Positions 1-10,162 of a stretch of DNA of 64,000 bases are shown here, in pieces. Positions within the stretch are counted from its first letter, which is position 1, and each line of letters opens with the position of its first letter. The DNA is from Buchnera aphidicola (Panaphis juglandis) (lineage in GTDB: Bacteria; Pseudomonadota; Gammaproteobacteria; Enterobacterales; Enterobacteriaceae): the NCBI RefSeq assembly GCF_964059065.1, contig NZ_OZ060378.1, positions 366,930 through 430,929 of the forward strand, read 5' to 3'. The position numbers were made by a program, and so were the translations under genes. The notes beneath the pieces are model-generated. The model saw only the letters and a program-made list of their open reading frames with translations. It was not told where the DNA came from and did not search any database.

Positions 1-16
1 TTAAAAATTTTTTCAT

Positions 17-457
17 ATGGGATTATTAAAAATATTACAACATCCAGATAAAAGACTGAGAAAAAAAGCAAAACCAGTAAAAAAAATAGATAAAAAAATC
101 CAAAAAATAATTCATGATATGTTAGAAACAATGTATAAAAAAAAAGGTATAGGATTAGCAGCAACACAAGTAAATATTCATTTACAAATTATTGTTATTG
201 ATATCACAAAAGATAAAAAAAAACCAATAATTCTAATTAATCCTAAAAAAACATATGAATATGGTATAATTCAAATTGAAGAAAGTTGTTTATCAATTTC
301 AAATGTCACAAAAAATATTAACCGATCACATATAATTAAAATTGAAGCATTAAACTACTATGGTCAAAAAACAAAAATTAGTGCAAAAGATTTATTATCT
401 ATATGTATACAACATGAAATGGATCATTTACAAGGTAAATTACTTATAGACTATTAA
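17..457 (+). CDS. def: Peptide deformylase
   Basis: Removes the N-terminal formyl group from nascent proteins; metal-dependent hydrolase at the ribosome exit. All three family motifs are visible in the 146 residues: GIGLAATQ near residue 45, EESCLS near 90 (metal cysteine) and HEMDH near 132 (two metal histidines and the catalytic Glu). The E. coli enzyme is about 169 residues and continues beyond the HEMDH helix; this one stops about 10 residues after it, so the C-terminal helix is missing while the active site is complete. No clear ribosome-binding site precedes the ATG. It lies 49 bp before fmt, the enzyme that makes its substrate, on the same strand. Confidence 0.96.
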   Translation: MGLLKILQHPDKRLRKKAKPVKKIDKKIQKIIHDMLETMYKKKGIGLAATQVNIHLQIIVIDITKDKKKPIILINPKKTYEYGIIQIEESCLSISNVTKNINRSHIIKIEALNYYGQKTKISAKDLLSICIQHEMDHLQGKLLIDY

Positions 458-506
458 TCATATTATAATTTTAATACCTTATTAAATCCATGAATGTTTA
501 CACTAT

Positions 507-1469
507 ATGAATATGAATTTTAAACCATTAAAAATTGTTTTTGCTGGAACTCCATATTTTGCATCATATCATTTAAAAAAACTAATATCATCTGAACACA
601 AAATTGTACATGTTATTACTCAACCCGACAAACCATATGGTAGGGGTAGAAAAATTCAAGAATCACCAGTAAAAACGCTTGCAAAAAAATATAATATTCC
701 AGTATCACAACCAAAAAATATAAATAAAAAAAAAAATTGTATAGAATTATTCAAAATCAAAGCAGATATTATTATTGTTGTTGCTTATGGAATGTTAATC
801 CCAGACTTATTGTTACAAATATTCCCTATGGGAGGTATCAATATTCATGCATCATTATTACCAAAATGGAGAGGAGCATCTCCAATACAGTGGACAATTT
901 TACACGGTGATAAATATACTGGGATTAGTATTATAAAAATAAATAATAAGATGGATTCAGGAAATATATTACATCAAGTAAAATGCAAAGTTGAAAAATT
1001 AGAAACTACAAGCAGTTTAATAATAAAATTATGTAAAATAGGTATAAAAGCAATATTATATGCTTTAAAAAAAATACAAAATAAAAAATATAAATCATTA
1101 AAACAAAATGAAATGGAAGCAACATATACAAAAAAAATAAATAAAAAAATGGGAGAAATTAACTTCTTAATTCCTGCTAATAAAATAGAACGTATGGTTA
1201 GAGCGTTTTATCCTTGGCCAAGTGTATACATTAATTTTTATAATACTAATATTAAAATTCATAAAGTAAAAGTAATAAAATCAGATATAGAATACCCAAT
1301 TGGAAAAATTATTTCAATAAATATTCATGGAATACAAATTCAGACTAAAAAAAACATAATAAAAATAGAAAAAATCCAACTACCAGGTAAAAATATTATA
1401 AATGTATCACAATGGATACAAAGTAAAAATAACATTATTGAAAAAATAAAATCTAAAAAATCATTATGA
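507..1469 (+). CDS. fmt: Methionyl-tRNA formyltransferase
   Basis: Formylates initiator Met-tRNA using 10-formyl-tetrahydrofolate. The N-terminal half has the family pattern: FAGTP near the start, the tRNA-binding loop QPDKPYGRGRK, and the catalytic set formed by GINIHASLLP (Asn and His) and KMDSGN (Asp). The C-terminal OB-like domain is shorter in conserved blocks and Lys/Ile-rich. The length of 320 residues matches the family (about 315). An in-frame second Met two codons in is an alternative start. It is paired with def as in most bacteria, and is convergent with rplQ across a small hairpin. Confidence 0.96.
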   Translation: MNMNFKPLKIVFAGTPYFASYHLKKLISSEHKIVHVITQPDKPYGRGRKIQESPVKTLAKKYNIPVSQPKNINKKKNCIELFKIKADIIIVVAYGMLIPDLLLQIFPMGGINIHASLLPKWRGASPIQWTILHGDKYTGISIIKINNKMDSGNILHQVKCKVEKLETTSSLIIKLCKIGIKAILYALKKIQNKKYKSLKQNEMEATYTKKINKKMGEINFLIPANKIERMVRAFYPWPSVYINFYNTNIKIHKVKVIKSDIEYPIGKIISINIHGIQIQTKKNIIKIEKIQLPGKNIINVSQWIQSKNNIIEKIKSKKSL

Positions 1470-1482
1470 TTATTTGGAATTA

Positions 1483-1502
1483 AACGGCAATAAAATGCCG
1501 TT
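1483..1502. terminator. Hairpin between convergent fmt and rplQ
   Basis: A perfect 7-bp inverted repeat (AACGGCA, 6-nt loop, TGCCGTT) sits 13 bp after the fmt stop and 23 bp after the rplQ stop. It is GC-richer than its surroundings. Neither side has a full T-run, though the minus-strand side continues TTTAATT. It probably serves both convergent genes as a weak terminator or transcript-end stabiliser. Confidence 0.5.
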
Positions 1503-1525
1503 ATATAACAACTAATGTTAATATT

Positions 1526-1900
1526 TTATTTATTTTGTATGATATTACGATCTACAAACTGAATATAAGCAACATTAGATTTATCACCTGATTTAAAACC
1601 ACATTTTAAAATTCTTGTATAACCACCAGATCGATTTAAAAAATATGGACCAATTTCGTTAAATAACTTTGAAACAATAAATTTATTACGAATACGAGAA
1701 AAAACTAACCTCCTATTAGGAGTATTATCAATTTTTGAAATTGTAATTAATGGTTCAATAATCATTCGTAGTTCTTTTGCTTTTGGAACAGTAGTTTTAA
1801 TAAATTCATACTGCAATAACGAACACATCATATTTCTAAACATAGATGTATAATGACTAGAAGTACGATTTAAATAACGACCACTTTTTTTATGTCTCAT
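1526..1900 (-). CDS. rplQ: 50S ribosomal protein L17
   Basis: Large-subunit protein near the exit tunnel and last gene of the alpha operon. I chose the ATG at 1900 because [12 protein letters not shown] matches the invariant N-terminus of the family; an upstream in-frame extension is unsupported. 124 residues; the core blocks [18 protein letters not shown] and [12 protein letters not shown] are clear. It lacks the few C-terminal tail residues of the E. coli protein. It starts 42 bp after rpoA and is convergent with fmt. Confidence 0.96.
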   Translation of the reverse strand: MRHKKSGRYLNRTSSHYTSMFRNMMCSLLQYEFIKTTVPKAKELRMIIEPLITISKIDNTPNRRLVFSRIRNKFIVSKLFNEIGPYFLNRSGGYTRILKCGFKSGDKSNVAYIQFVDRNIIQNK

Positions 1901-1942
1901 ATCAATTTTATTCCTTAACAATCACAATACAAATTGAATATT

Positions 1943-2938
1943 TTATTCACTTAATAAACTTTTAGGTGGCCATTTTTTTAGCTTCATCCCAAGAGATAAA
2001 CCCCTTAAAGCCAGTATATCTTTAATCTCAGTTAGAGATTTTTTTCCAAGATTAGGTGTTTTTAAAAGTTCTATTTCAGTTTTTTGAATTAAATCCCCAA
2101 TATAATGTATTCTTTCAGTTTTTAAACAATTTGCTGATCGAACAGTTAATTCTAAATCATCTACTGATTTCAATAAAACAGGATCAAATTCTGGTTTTTT
2201 TTCTTTAATAACTTCTGGAGGTTTAATAATATTTTTTAAATCCACAAAAGCAGATAACTGATCCGATAAAATAGTGGCAGCTTTACGAATAGCAACCTCA
2301 GGATCAATTGTTCCATTAGTTTCAATTTCAATAATTAATTTATCTAAATCAGTTCTTTTATTAACACGAGTGGATTCTACAACATAAGCAATACGATCAA
2401 TAGGACTATAACATGTATCTAATGATATAAATCCAATATTTTTATTAACATCACGAGATGCTATTCTAGAAGCAGCCGTAACATAACCAATACCTTTTTC
2501 TACTCTCATTTGCATATCAAGACACGTATGTTGATCAGTTAAATTACAAATTACATATTTTGAATTTATAATTTCGATATCACCATCATGAATAATATCA
2601 GACGCTCGAACAGGACCAATACCAGATTTTTTTATTCTTAACATTACATCATCTTTATTATACAAAATAATAGATAACGATTTTAAATTTAACAAAATTG
2701 TTAAAATATCTTCTTGAACTCCAGTTTTAGCGCTATATTCATGTAAAACATCTTTAATATAAACTTCAGTAATCGCGTATCCTGGTATTGAAGAAAGTAA
2801 AATTCTACGTAATGCGTTACCGATAGTATGACCAAAACCTCTCTCTAAAGGTTCTAAGGTAACTTTGAAATGAGTCATGCTAATTTGCTCAACATCAACT
2901 ATCTTTGGTTTTAAAAAACCTGTCAAAAGATTTTGCAT
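1943..2938 (-). CDS. rpoA: RNA polymerase alpha subunit
   Basis: Scaffold subunit of RNA polymerase. The N-terminal dimerisation and assembly domain (about residues 1-235, with [20 protein letters not shown]) is joined by a linker to the DNA-binding C-terminal domain ([18 protein letters not shown]), including the Arg that contacts UP elements and the helix-hairpin-helix TPNLGKKSL. 331 residues, essentially the E. coli length. A GGAG box lies 8 nt before the ATG. The complete C-terminal domain means UP-element or activator contacts remain possible. It lies between rpsD and rplQ in the alpha operon. Confidence 0.98.
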   Translation of the reverse strand: MQNLLTGFLKPKIVDVEQISMTHFKVTLEPLERGFGHTIGNALRRILLSSIPGYAITEVYIKDVLHEYSAKTGVQEDILTILLNLKSLSIILYNKDDVMLRIKKSGIGPVRASDIIHDGDIEIINSKYVICNLTDQHTCLDMQMRVEKGIGYVTAASRIASRDVNKNIGFISLDTCYSPIDRIAYVVESTRVNKRTDLDKLIIEIETNGTIDPEVAIRKAATILSDQLSAFVDLKNIIKPPEVIKEKKPEFDPVLLKSVDDLELTVRSANCLKTERIHYIGDLIQKTEIELLKTPNLGKKSLTEIKDILALRGLSLGMKLKKWPPKSLLSE

Positions 2939-2967
2939 TTACATTTCTCCAAATGTTCATTTATAAT

Positions 2968-3588
2968 TTATTTTGAATAAAATTCAATGATTAAATGCTC
3001 ATTAATATCTGCAGATAATTCCGATCTGTCAGGAATTCGAATAAATACACCTGTTAATGTAGTATAATTGACTTTTATCCAAGTTGGTTTTTCTCTATGA
3101 TGCGATAATTCTAAAGAAGATTTAATTCGAGATTGTTTATGAAACTTTTTACGTATTTGAATGCAATCATCAGCAGATAATTGATATGATGCAATATTTA
3201 CAATACGATCATTCACCATAATTGTTTTATGATTAATTAATTGACGGGATTCAGCTCGTGTGGACCCAAAACCCATACGATATACTACATTATCTAATCT
3301 ACTTTCTAATAACTTTAATAAGTTATCTCCAGTGTTACCTTTTAATTTTGAAGACCTCTTATAATAATTACGAAATTGACGTTCTAATATACCATACAAA
3401 CGACGTACTTTTTGTTTTTCTCGTAATTGTACTCCATATTCAGAAAGTCTTGATCTTCTCGATCCTTGTTGACCAGGTATTTGATTTAATTTACATTTTG
3501 ATTCAATAGATTTATAACCTGATTTTAAAAACAAATCTGTGTTTTCTCGACGACTTAATTTTAACTTTGGTTTTAAATATTTTGCCAT
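2968..3588 (-). CDS. rpsD: 30S ribosomal protein S4
   Basis: Primary 16S rRNA-binding protein that nucleates assembly of the 30S body; in E. coli it is also the translational repressor of the alpha operon. 206 residues, the E. coli length. The N-terminal [18 protein letters not shown] block and the S4 RNA-binding domain ([33 protein letters not shown]) are present. No zinc cysteines are seen, as in E. coli S4. I could not recognise the alpha-operon repressor pseudoknot upstream of rpsM, so autoregulation is unproven here. Gap to rpsK is 25 bp. Confidence 0.98.
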   Translation of the reverse strand: MAKYLKPKLKLSRRENTDLFLKSGYKSIESKCKLNQIPGQQGSRRSRLSEYGVQLREKQKVRRLYGILERQFRNYYKRSSKLKGNTGDNLLKLLESRLDNVVYRMGFGSTRAESRQLINHKTIMVNDRIVNIASYQLSADDCIQIRKKFHKQSRIKSSLELSHHREKPTWIKVNYTTLTGVFIRIPDRSELSADINEHLIIEFYSK

Positions 3589-3613
3589 TTTAATCTCTCA
3601 AAATATTGTCAAT

Positions 3614-4003
3614 TTAAACTCGACGTTTTTTAGGTGGACGACATCCATTATGTGGAATTGGAGTAATATCAGTAATATTAGTAATTTTAAATCCAGCATT
3701 ATTTAATGCTCTAATAGTAGATTCTCTACCTGGTCCAGGACCTTTTACCATTACTTCTAAAGTTTGCATACCATAATCTTTAATGGATGTGATACATTTT
3801 TCAACAGCAACTTGAGCTGCAAAAGGAGTAGATTTTCTTGATCCTCTAAAACCAGAACCACCTGCTGTTGCCCAACCCAAAGCATTACCTTGTCGATCAG
3901 TAATAGTAACAATAGTATTGTTAAATGATGCATGAATGTAAGCAATACCATCTAAAATTTGTTGTTTAATTCTTTTTTTTGTTCGTTTTGAAAATTTTCC
4001 CAT
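3614..4003 (-). CDS. rpsK: 30S ribosomal protein S11
   Basis: Platform protein of the 30S subunit next to the mRNA exit channel. 129 residues, identical in length to E. coli S11. Family blocks: [46 protein letters not shown] and the basic tail [14 protein letters not shown]. It sits between rpsM and rpsD with gaps of 19 and 25 bp, so it is co-transcribed. Confidence 0.98.
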   Translation of the reverse strand: MGKFSKRTKKRIKQQILDGIAYIHASFNNTIVTITDRQGNALGWATAGGSGFRGSRKSTPFAAQVAVEKCITSIKDYGMQTLEVMVKGPGPGRESTIRALNNAGFKITNITDITPIPHNGCRPPKKRRV

Positions 4004-4022
4004 ACATTAAAACTCTCTAAAA

Positions 4023-4379
4023 TTATTTTTTTATTGGTTTACGTGGACCTTTTCTAGTACGAGCATTCGTTTTAGTACGTTGACCTCTAACTGGTAAACT
4101 TCTACGATGACGAAAACCACGATAACACCCAAGATCTATTAATCGTTTAATATTTAATGCACGTTCTCTTCTTAAATCACCCTCAACAATAAATTTTGAA
4201 ATTTCTTTTCTCAATATATCCAATTGATTTTCACTAAGGTCTTTAATTTTTATATTTTCTGAAATATTACAAGTAATACAAATATTTTTAGATTGTGTTT
4301 TCCCTATACCATATATTAAACGCAATGCAATCACAGTATGTTTATTATTAGGTATATTAATTCCTGCAATACGAGCCAT
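4023..4379 (-). CDS. rpsM: 30S ribosomal protein S13
   Basis: Head protein of the 30S subunit that bridges to the 50S and contacts the P-site tRNA. 118 residues, E. coli length. The start [10 protein letters not shown] and the C-terminal basic stretch [20 protein letters not shown] are canonical. First gene of the alpha operon, 61 bp after rpmJ; no strong promoter is obvious in that gap, so read-through from spc is likely. Confidence 0.98.
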   Translation of the reverse strand: MARIAGINIPNNKHTVIALRLIYGIGKTQSKNICITCNISENIKIKDLSENQLDILRKEISKFIVEGDLRRERALNIKRLIDLGCYRGFRHRRSLPVRGQRTKTNARTRKGPRKPIKK

Positions 4380-4440
4380 TATATTCCTCTATAATTCTTT
4401 AAAAGAAATAAAATTTTATATATATAAATATTTATAAAAA

Positions 4441-4557
4441 TTATCCCTGTCTTTGTTTATGTTTAGGATAACTAGTACAAATAACCCTAATAACATTTTT
4501 TCTATTTACAATTTTACAATCACGACAAAATTTTTTTACTGATGTTCGAACTTTCAT
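4441..4557 (-). CDS. rpmJ: 50S ribosomal protein L36
   Basis: Small zinc-ribbon protein of the large subunit. Reading the minus strand from the ATG at 4557 gives 38 residues beginning [15 protein letters not shown] and ending in HKQRQG, the standard L36 length. The metal ligands Cys11, Cys14, Cys27 and His33 are all present, so this is the zinc-binding form. Placed between secY (46 bp) and rpsM (61 bp), exactly as in the E. coli spc operon. Confidence 0.95.
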   Translation of the reverse strand: MKVRTSVKKFCRDCKIVNRKNVIRVICTSYPKHKQRQG

Positions 4558-4603
4558 ATCACCACCAAAATTAGTAATTAAAATATTTAAATTATTTAAA
4601 TAA

Positions 4604-5938
4604 TTAATATTCATTATACATAGTTAATGTGTTATTCTTTAATATCGAATGATATTTTTTCGATATCAGAAGTGTTTGTACTTGATTAATGCCATCAATA
4701 ATTACTACTACTATTATTAATAAAGATGTTCCGCCAAAATAAAAAGGAATTCTAAAAATCATTCGTAAAAATTCTGGAAGTAAACATATAAAAATAATAT
4801 ATATAGCATTTAAAATAATCAATTTATTCATAATACCATGAATATATTGAGATGTTTTTATTCCTGGTCTAATTCCTAATATGAATACTCCAGTTTTTTT
4901 TAAATTTTCAGACATTTCTCGTACATTAAATGACAAACTTGAATAAAAAAAACAAAATAAAAAAATAAATAAAGAATATAATATTATATATAAAATATGA
5001 CCAGGTTGTAAATAATATATTATATGTATCAAAAAATGTACATTAGTATTAACACTAAAATATGATATTATAGTAGATAAAAAAATAATTAAATGAGATG
5101 AAAAAATTGCTGGAATAACTCCAGACATATTAACTTTTAATGGTAAATGAGTATGTTTAATAAAATTATTTTTTTTTGAATTACGACTTGAAGAATGATG
5201 TAAAATAATTTTTCTATAACTACTTTCTACCAAAACAACCAAATAAACTATAAAAAAAACAACTATGCTAACTAAAAAAAACATAAAAATTGATAAATTT
5301 CCATTTTTAATCTGAAAAAAAACATTAGAGATTGTTATTGGAAACTTAGATAAAATACCAATAAAAATAATAATAGAAATACCATTACCAATACCAGCAG
5401 TAGTAATTAATTCACCTAACCACATTAACAAAACTGTACCAGTACATAAACTAATTACTGTAGTTAAATAAAAATACCAATCTAAATTTAATATTAAACC
5501 CTCTAAACCAGATATATGTGGTAATGTTAATGCAATACCAATAGATTGTATTAAAGCTAAGAAAAGAGTTAAAAATCTAATATATTGCTTATTCTGTTTT
5601 TTTTGAAAACCAACATATTTTTTTATATCTGACATTCTCTTAAATATTAAAGTAACCATTTGAATGATAATAGAAGAAGAAATATATGGCATGATTCCTA
5701 AAGAAAAAATCGAAGCTCGACTCAAAGAACCACCAGAAAACATATTAAATAGATCTACTATACTACCTTGTTGCAACTTTAAAAATTTTAATAATACAGT
5801 ATGATTCATTCCTGGAATTGGTATAAAAGAACCAAATCTAAATACAATTATTGAAAATATGATTAAAAAAATTCTTTGTTTAAATTCTAATATTGTATGA
5901 TGAATATTTTTAAATTTAGATTGTATTTTATAAATCAT
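4604..5938 (-). CDS. secY: Protein translocase channel SecY
   Basis: Pore subunit of the SecYEG translocon in the inner membrane. 444 residues (E. coli 443), with about ten hydrophobic segments. Conserved signs are the FIPIPGM segment near residue 40 leading to the plug region ([24 protein letters not shown]), the NGISIIIF segment, and the cytoplasmic loop with IRPG used by SecA and ribosomes. Its ATG overlaps the rplO stop as ATGA, implying translational coupling. The C-terminal tail is divergent and Asn-rich. Confidence 0.97.
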   Translation of the reverse strand: MIYKIQSKFKNIHHTILEFKQRIFLIIFSIIVFRFGSFIPIPGMNHTVLLKFLKLQQGSIVDLFNMFSGGSLSRASIFSLGIMPYISSSIIIQMVTLIFKRMSDIKKYVGFQKKQNKQYIRFLTLFLALIQSIGIALTLPHISGLEGLILNLDWYFYLTTVISLCTGTVLLMWLGELITTAGIGNGISIIIFIGILSKFPITISNVFFQIKNGNLSIFMFFLVSIVVFFIVYLVVLVESSYRKIILHHSSSRNSKKNNFIKHTHLPLKVNMSGVIPAIFSSHLIIFLSTIISYFSVNTNVHFLIHIIYYLQPGHILYIILYSLFIFLFCFFYSSLSFNVREMSENLKKTGVFILGIRPGIKTSQYIHGIMNKLIILNAIYIIFICLLPEFLRMIFRIPFYFGGTSLLIIVVVIIDGINQVQTLLISKKYHSILKNNTLTMYNEY

Positions 5939-6384
5939 TTTTTTGAAATTTTTCCCTCAACTTTGCCGCCGATTTTTTTTATGAGCTCAATAGCATTTTT
6001 TGTAACTTTTAATCCCTGAATAATAATAGGATAATTAATTGTACCTGATTTAATAATCTTAACATACTTAATACTTTTTTTAACAATATTATGTTTTTTT
6101 AATACATTTAATGTAATTATACGATCATCTATTTTATTAATTTCAAATAAACGAACTTCAGCAGTAATATTTTTTTTCCGAGAAGAAAAACCAAATTTAG
6201 GAAGTCTTCTATATAACGGCATTTGACCACCTTCAAAACCTCTCCTAATACTTGAACCTGTCCTAGATTTTTGACCCTTATGACCTCTACCACATGTTTT
6301 ACCATAACCACTTCCTATACCACGACCAACTCTTTTATGTGTTTTTTTTGTTCCACGAATAAAATTTAAAGTATTTAAATACAA
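5935..6384 (-). CDS. rplO: 50S ribosomal protein L15 (TTG start)
   Basis: Late-assembly protein of the large subunit. The coding frame begins with TTG at 6384, giving (M)[13 protein letters not shown], which aligns residue for residue with the E. coli start MRLNTL; no ATG fits. 149 residues versus 144 in E. coli. The glycine- and arginine-rich N-terminus ([22 protein letters not shown]) and [17 protein letters not shown] are hallmark blocks. A Lys-rich C-terminus ends in an ATGA overlap with secY. The rpmD stop is 5 bp upstream. Confidence 0.96.
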   Translation of the reverse strand: MYLNTLNFIRGTKKTHKRVGRGIGSGYGKTCGRGHKGQKSRTGSSIRRGFEGGQMPLYRRLPKFGFSSRKKNITAEVRLFEINKIDDRIITLNVLKKHNIVKKSIKYVKIIKSGTINYPIIIQGLKVTKNAIELIKKIGGKVEGKISKK

Positions 6385-6389
6385 TGTGA

Positions 6390-6572
6390 TTATCCCTTTT
6401 TTACATGAACCATATAAGAAATTTTATTAATCATTCCTCGAACTGAAATAGTATCTTCTCGTTCTACTGTATGACCAATATAACGTAAACCTAAACCTAA
6501 TATTGTTGCTTTATGTTTTGGCAAACGACCAATAGAACTCTTAATCTGTGTAATAAATATTTTTTTAGACAT
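6390..6572 (-). CDS. rpmD: 50S ribosomal protein L30
   Basis: Small non-essential-type protein of the large subunit, retained here. 60 residues (E. coli 59) with [20 protein letters not shown] and HTVEREDT as family blocks. Tightly packed between rpsE (8 bp) and rplO (5 bp). Confidence 0.96.
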   Translation of the reverse strand: MSKKIFITQIKSSIGRLPKHKATILGLGLRYIGHTVEREDTISVRGMINKISYMVHVKKG

Positions 6573-6580
6573 GTATAATT

Positions 6581-7090
6581 TTATCCTAATATTTCAGAAA
6601 TTAGCTTGTTTCGTTTAGCAGCAATAATTTCTGGTGATTTCATTTTTTTTAAACCATTTATTGTTGCTCTAACAACATTGATAGGGTTTGTAGAACCATA
6701 TGTTTTCGCTAAAACATCATGTATCCCTAATACTTCTAAAACCGCACGCATTGCACCACCAGCAATAATTCCTGTTCCTTTTGCAGCAGGTTTCATAAAA
6801 ACTCTTGAACTAGTATGAATACCAACTACTGCATGCTGTAAAGTTCCACGTACAATTTCAATTATTATCATATTACGTCGAGCTTGATCCATTGCTTTTT
6901 GAATTGCAAAAGGAACTTCCCGAGCCTTACCATAGCCAAAACCTAATTTACCATTTTGATTGCCTACAACAGTTAATGCAGTAAATGAAAAAATTCGACC
7001 CCCTTTTACAGTTTTAGAAACTCTATTTACTGTAATTAATTTTTCTTTTAATTCAGTATTAATATTTTTTTCATGATGATTTAATTTCAT
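6581..7090 (-). CDS. rpsE: 30S ribosomal protein S5
   Basis: 30S protein of the mRNA entry and decoding-fidelity region. 169 residues (E. coli 167). The double-stranded RNA-binding type N-domain ([27 protein letters not shown]) and the C-domain ([18 protein letters not shown]) are intact. AGGATT lies just before the ATG. Nine bp separate it from rplR. Confidence 0.98.
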   Translation of the reverse strand: MKLNHHEKNINTELKEKLITVNRVSKTVKGGRIFSFTALTVVGNQNGKLGFGYGKAREVPFAIQKAMDQARRNMIIIEIVRGTLQHAVVGIHTSSRVFMKPAAKGTGIIAGGAMRAVLEVLGIHDVLAKTYGSTNPINVVRATINGLKKMKSPEIIAAKRNKLISEILG

Positions 7091-7099
7091 TACTAATCC

Positions 7100-7468
7100 T
7101 TAAAATTTTAATCCTGATTTTCTAGCAGACTCTGCTAGCATTTTTACTCTACCATGATATTTAAAACCAGATCTATCAAAAGAAACCGTACTAATGCCCT
7201 TCTTTAAGGCTCGTTTAGCAATTGTATCACCAATATAATTTGCAGAATCTTGATTTCCAGTATATGAAATAAGATTTTTTCTAATAGATTTTTCTAATGT
7301 TGAAGCGGATACTACAACATTAAAAGAAATAGGATCAATAATTTGTGCGTACATGTGACGAGATGTACGATGTATCACTAATCTCATCATGTCACATGAT
7401 TTTAATTTTATACGAGTTTTTAAACCTCGACGTATGCGAGATAATTTTTTATTTATACTAGTATTCAT
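7100..7468 (-). CDS. rplR: 50S ribosomal protein L18
   Basis: 5S rRNA-binding protein of the central protuberance. I start at the ATG at 7468 ([21 protein letters not shown]), which gives 122 residues and matches the family N-terminus; the frame stays open upstream but only by overlapping rplF. Conserved blocks: [16 protein letters not shown] near residue 30 and the C-terminal [21 protein letters not shown]. Only one base separates it from the rplF stop. Confidence 0.96.
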   Translation of the reverse strand: MNTSINKKLSRIRRGLKTRIKLKSCDMMRLVIHRTSRHMYAQIIDPISFNVVVSASTLEKSIRKNLISYTGNQDSANYIGDTIAKRALKKGISTVSFDRSGFKYHGRVKMLAESARKSGLKF

Positions 7469-7469
7469 T

Positions 7470-8006
7470 TTATTTTTTTTTAGCCTCTTTAATACGTATA
7501 TATTCATCAAAATATCGAACGCCTTTACCTTTATAAACTTCAGGTTTACGTTTTGAACGTAAATTTGCTGCAACTTGACCTAATAATTGTTTATTAAAAC
7601 TTTTTAAAATTATTTCTGTTGCAGAAATAATTTCAGCTGTAACATCATTTGGTAAAAAATAATGAATAACATGTGAATAACCCAAAGACATAGTAATAAT
7701 ATTATTTTTTTCGATGTTAATACGATAACCTACACCAATTAACTTTAATTTCTTTGAAAAACCAACTGTAACACCTAAAATCATCGATGATACTAAAGAA
7801 CGTAAGGTGCCAGCTTGCATCCAACCATTGCTATTATTATCTTGAGATTCAAAAAATAACCTATCATTATGATATTTTACCTTTACTAGACGATTTAAAT
7901 TTTGAGAAATTAATTTACCATTGCAATCAACAGTAATCGTATTATTACGAATAATAATATTAACATTATTAGGCACTATAATAGGTTTTTTCGCAATACG
8001 TGACAA
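7470..8006 (-). CDS. rplF: 50S ribosomal protein L6 (TTG start)
   Basis: Large-subunit protein near the GTPase-associated centre and sarcin-ricin loop. The start is a TTG at 8006: a strong GGAGG lies 5 nt upstream, and (M)[14 protein letters not shown] matches the E. coli start MSRVAKAP. This gives 178 residues (E. coli 177). The open frame extends 18 codons further upstream into rpsH but with no homology. The C-terminal [14 protein letters not shown] block is canonical. Confidence 0.96.
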   Translation of the reverse strand: MSRIAKKPIIVPNNVNIIIRNNTITVDCNGKLISQNLNRLVKVKYHNDRLFFESQDNNSNGWMQAGTLRSLVSSMILGVTVGFSKKLKLIGVGYRINIEKNNIITMSLGYSHVIHYFLPNDVTAEIISATEIILKSFNKQLLGQVAANLRSKRKPEVYKGKGVRYFDEYIRIKEAKKK

Positions 8007-8022
8007 TTTAACCTCCAATAAA

Positions 8023-8418
8023 TTAATATACTGAACAAATAACTTCACCACCAATACCAATTTTATTCGCTGTTTTATTACTTATAACGCCTTTAGAAGT
8101 AGATAAAATCAAAATCCCTAAACCATCCATTACAACAGGTAAATCCTTATTACTTTTATAAATACGTAAACTTGGTTTACTAATACGTTTTATATTTTCA
8201 ATGACTGATTTTCCGTTAAAATACTTCAAAAAAATTTTTAATATCAAATGATGTTTATTTTTCATCATCACATAATTTGAAATATAACCTTCCTGCTGTA
8301 AAACTTTAGCAATAGCAATTTTTAAATTAGAAGATGGAACACAAACAAAAATTTTATTTGCCATTTGACTATTACGAATACTTGTTAACATATCTGATAT
8401 TGGATCTTGCATACTCAT
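8023..8418 (-). CDS. rpsH: 30S ribosomal protein S8
   Basis: Central-domain 16S rRNA binder and, in E. coli, translational repressor of the spc operon through a site at rplE. 131 residues (E. coli 130). MSMQDPISDMLTSIRN at the N-terminus and ILSTSKGVISNKTANKIGIGGEVIC at the C-terminus are clear. I did not verify an S8-like helix at rplE. Confidence 0.97.
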   Translation of the reverse strand: MSMQDPISDMLTSIRNSQMANKIFVCVPSSNLKIAIAKVLQQEGYISNYVMMKNKHHLILKIFLKYFNGKSVIENIKRISKPSLRIYKSNKDLPVVMDGLGILILSTSKGVISNKTANKIGIGGEVICSVY

Positions 8419-8457
8419 TATTATGACTCACTTATCGTAATATAATTAATATGAATG

Positions 8458-8763
8458 TTACCAACTTGACTTTCTTAAACCAGGAATTTCACCTCGCATT
8501 GCTGACTCTCTTACTTTAATTCTACTTAAACCAAATTTTCTTAAAAATCCATGCGGTCGACCAGTTTGTAAACAACGATTTCGTTGTCTGCATAAACTTG
8601 AATCACGAGGTAACATTTGTAATTTTAATACAGCATTCCATCTTTTTTTTTTTGAAACGGAAGCATTTAAAATGGTTTTTTTAAGTTTTTGACGTTGAAA
8701 AAAAAATTTTTTACCTAATTTTATTCTTTTTACCTCACGAGCTTTCATGGATTGTTTAGCCAT
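8458..8763 (-). CDS. rpsN: 30S ribosomal protein S14
   Basis: Late-assembly head protein of the 30S subunit. 101 residues, the long zinc-free form typical of Enterobacterales. Key blocks: [42 protein letters not shown] and the C-terminal [11 protein letters not shown]. Gap to rpsH 39 bp. Confidence 0.98.
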   Translation of the reverse strand: MAKQSMKAREVKRIKLGKKFFFQRQKLKKTILNASVSKKKRWNAVLKLQMLPRDSSLCRQRNRCLQTGRPHGFLRKFGLSRIKVRESAMRGEIPGLRKSSW

Positions 8764-8782
8764 TTAAATACCTTAAATATTA

Positions 8783-9319
8783 TTATAATTGAAATGGGAA
8801 TCGAAATGAAGATAATAATTCAAAACCTTCATCATCATTATTTGCAGTAGTAGTAATTGAAATATCTAAACCACGTATTTTATCAATTTTATCATAATTA
8901 ATTTCAGGAAAAATAATTTGTTCTCGTATACCTAAATTATAATTTCCACGACCATCAAAAGATCTTTTAGAAAAACCTCTAAAATCTCGAATTCTTGGTA
9001 TCACAATATTAATTAGTCGATTTAAAAAATCCCATTTTCGAACACCACGCAAAGTTACTTTACAACCAATAGGATAACCTTGACGTAGTTTAAAACCAGC
9101 AATAGATTTTTTTGCATGAGTAATTAAAGGTTTTTGACCTGAAATATTTTTTAAATCTTGCATTGTTAATTCAAGTTCTTTTTTATTATTTGATTGACCA
9201 AGACTCATATTTAATGTAATTTTATTAATTTTTGGTATCTGCATGACAGATCTGTATTTAAATTTTTTCATTAAATGTTTCATAATGTGTGACTTATAAT
9301 ATTCATTCAACTCAAACAT
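8783..9319 (-). CDS. rplE: 50S ribosomal protein L5
   Basis: 5S rRNA-binding protein contacting the P-site tRNA and S13. 178 residues (E. coli 179). Blocks: [58 protein letters not shown]. Twelve bp separate it from rplX. Confidence 0.98.
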   Translation of the reverse strand: MFELNEYYKSHIMKHLMKKFKYRSVMQIPKINKITLNMSLGQSNNKKELELTMQDLKNISGQKPLITHAKKSIAGFKLRQGYPIGCKVTLRGVRKWDFLNRLINIVIPRIRDFRGFSKRSFDGRGNYNLGIREQIIFPEINYDKIDKIRGLDISITTTANNDDEGFELLSSFRFPFQL

Positions 9320-9331
9320 AATATCCCTAAT

Positions 9332-9649
9332 TTATTTAATAATTTGATTATTCGATTTTAAAAATCGCACTTTTTTACCATCTACAAATCTAAAACCAAC
9401 ACGATCAGCTTTTTTAGTTTCTAAATTTAGGATTGCGATTTTTGAAATATATAAAAAAGACTCTTTTTTAATTATTTCAGAATGAATATTCTGAGATGGA
9501 ATACCTTTTTGATGTTTTTTAACAATATTAATTCCCTCAACAATCACTTTTTTTTTATTTGAAGAAATACATTTAACAATCCCTGTTTTTCCTTTATCTC
9601 GACCAGATAAAACAACTACATGATCAGAACAACGAATTTTTAAAGCCAT
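9332..9649 (-). CDS. rplX: 50S ribosomal protein L24
   Basis: Assembly-initiator protein binding the 5' domain of 23S rRNA near the tunnel exit. 105 residues (E. coli 104). The KOW motif is visible near the N-terminus ([15 protein letters not shown]), followed by [12 protein letters not shown]. Second gene of spc, 16 bp after rplN. Confidence 0.97.
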   Translation of the reverse strand: MALKIRCSDHVVVLSGRDKGKTGIVKCISSNKKKVIVEGINIVKKHQKGIPSQNIHSEIIKKESFLYISKIAILNLETKKADRVGFRFVDGKKVRFLKSNNQIIK

Positions 9650-9665
9650 ATTTGATATCCTTATA

Positions 9666-10034
9666 TTACAAAACTTCTGGAGCTAATGAAATAATTTTCA
9701 TAAATTTAGATGTTCTTAATTCTCTAGTAATAGGTCCGAAAATTCGTGTTCCAACTGGTTGATGTAAATTATTTAAAATTACACAAGCATTTCTATCAAA
9801 TCGAATTAAAGAACCATCAGAACGACGTATACCTTTTTTAGTACGAACAACAACAGCAGTAAAAACCTCGCCTTTTTTTATTTTCCCACGAGGCATCGCT
9901 TCTTTTATTGCTACCTTAATTAATTCTCCTATCTTAGCATATCTCTTTTTTGAACCACCTAAAACTCGAATACACATAGCAGATTTTGCTCCAGAATTAT
10001 CAGCAATAAACAACATAGTTTGTTCTTGTATCAT
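9666..10034 (-). CDS. rplN: 50S ribosomal protein L14
   Basis: Intersubunit-bridge protein and first gene of the spc operon. 122 residues; E. coli has 123. [32 protein letters not shown] and the C-terminal [13 protein letters not shown] are canonical. It is preceded by a 128-bp gap with a hairpin, the longest break inside the S10-spc-alpha array, which suggests that spc has its own promoter. Confidence 0.98.
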   Translation of the reverse strand: MIQEQTMLFIADNSGAKSAMCIRVLGGSKKRYAKIGELIKVAIKEAMPRGKIKKGEVFTAVVVRTKKGIRRSDGSLIRFDRNACVILNNLHQPVGTRIFGPITRELRTSKFMKIISLAPEVL

Positions 10035-10121
10035 AAATATTTATACTCCAAAATTAATACTGATCAATAATATTAAATGCTATATATAAATATGTTACTA
10101 TTTTATTTATAATGCGTTAAA

Positions 10122-10147
10122 GAAGACATGTCAATAATCATGTCTTC
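10122..10147 (-). terminator. Hairpin at the S10/spc operon boundary
   Basis: A perfect 9-bp inverted repeat (GAAGACATG, 8-nt loop, CATGTCTTC) begins 15 bp downstream of the rpsQ stop. On the minus strand it is followed by TTTAACG, a weak U-tract. It lies exactly where the S10 operon ends and spc begins in E. coli. I read it as a partial terminator or mRNA processing structure. Confidence 0.6.
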
Positions 10148-10162
10148 ATTATAATAAAATTA

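Noticed and set aside
6606-6818. 70-residue frame antisense to rpsE
   Set aside because: Complementary shadow of a conserved ribosomal gene.
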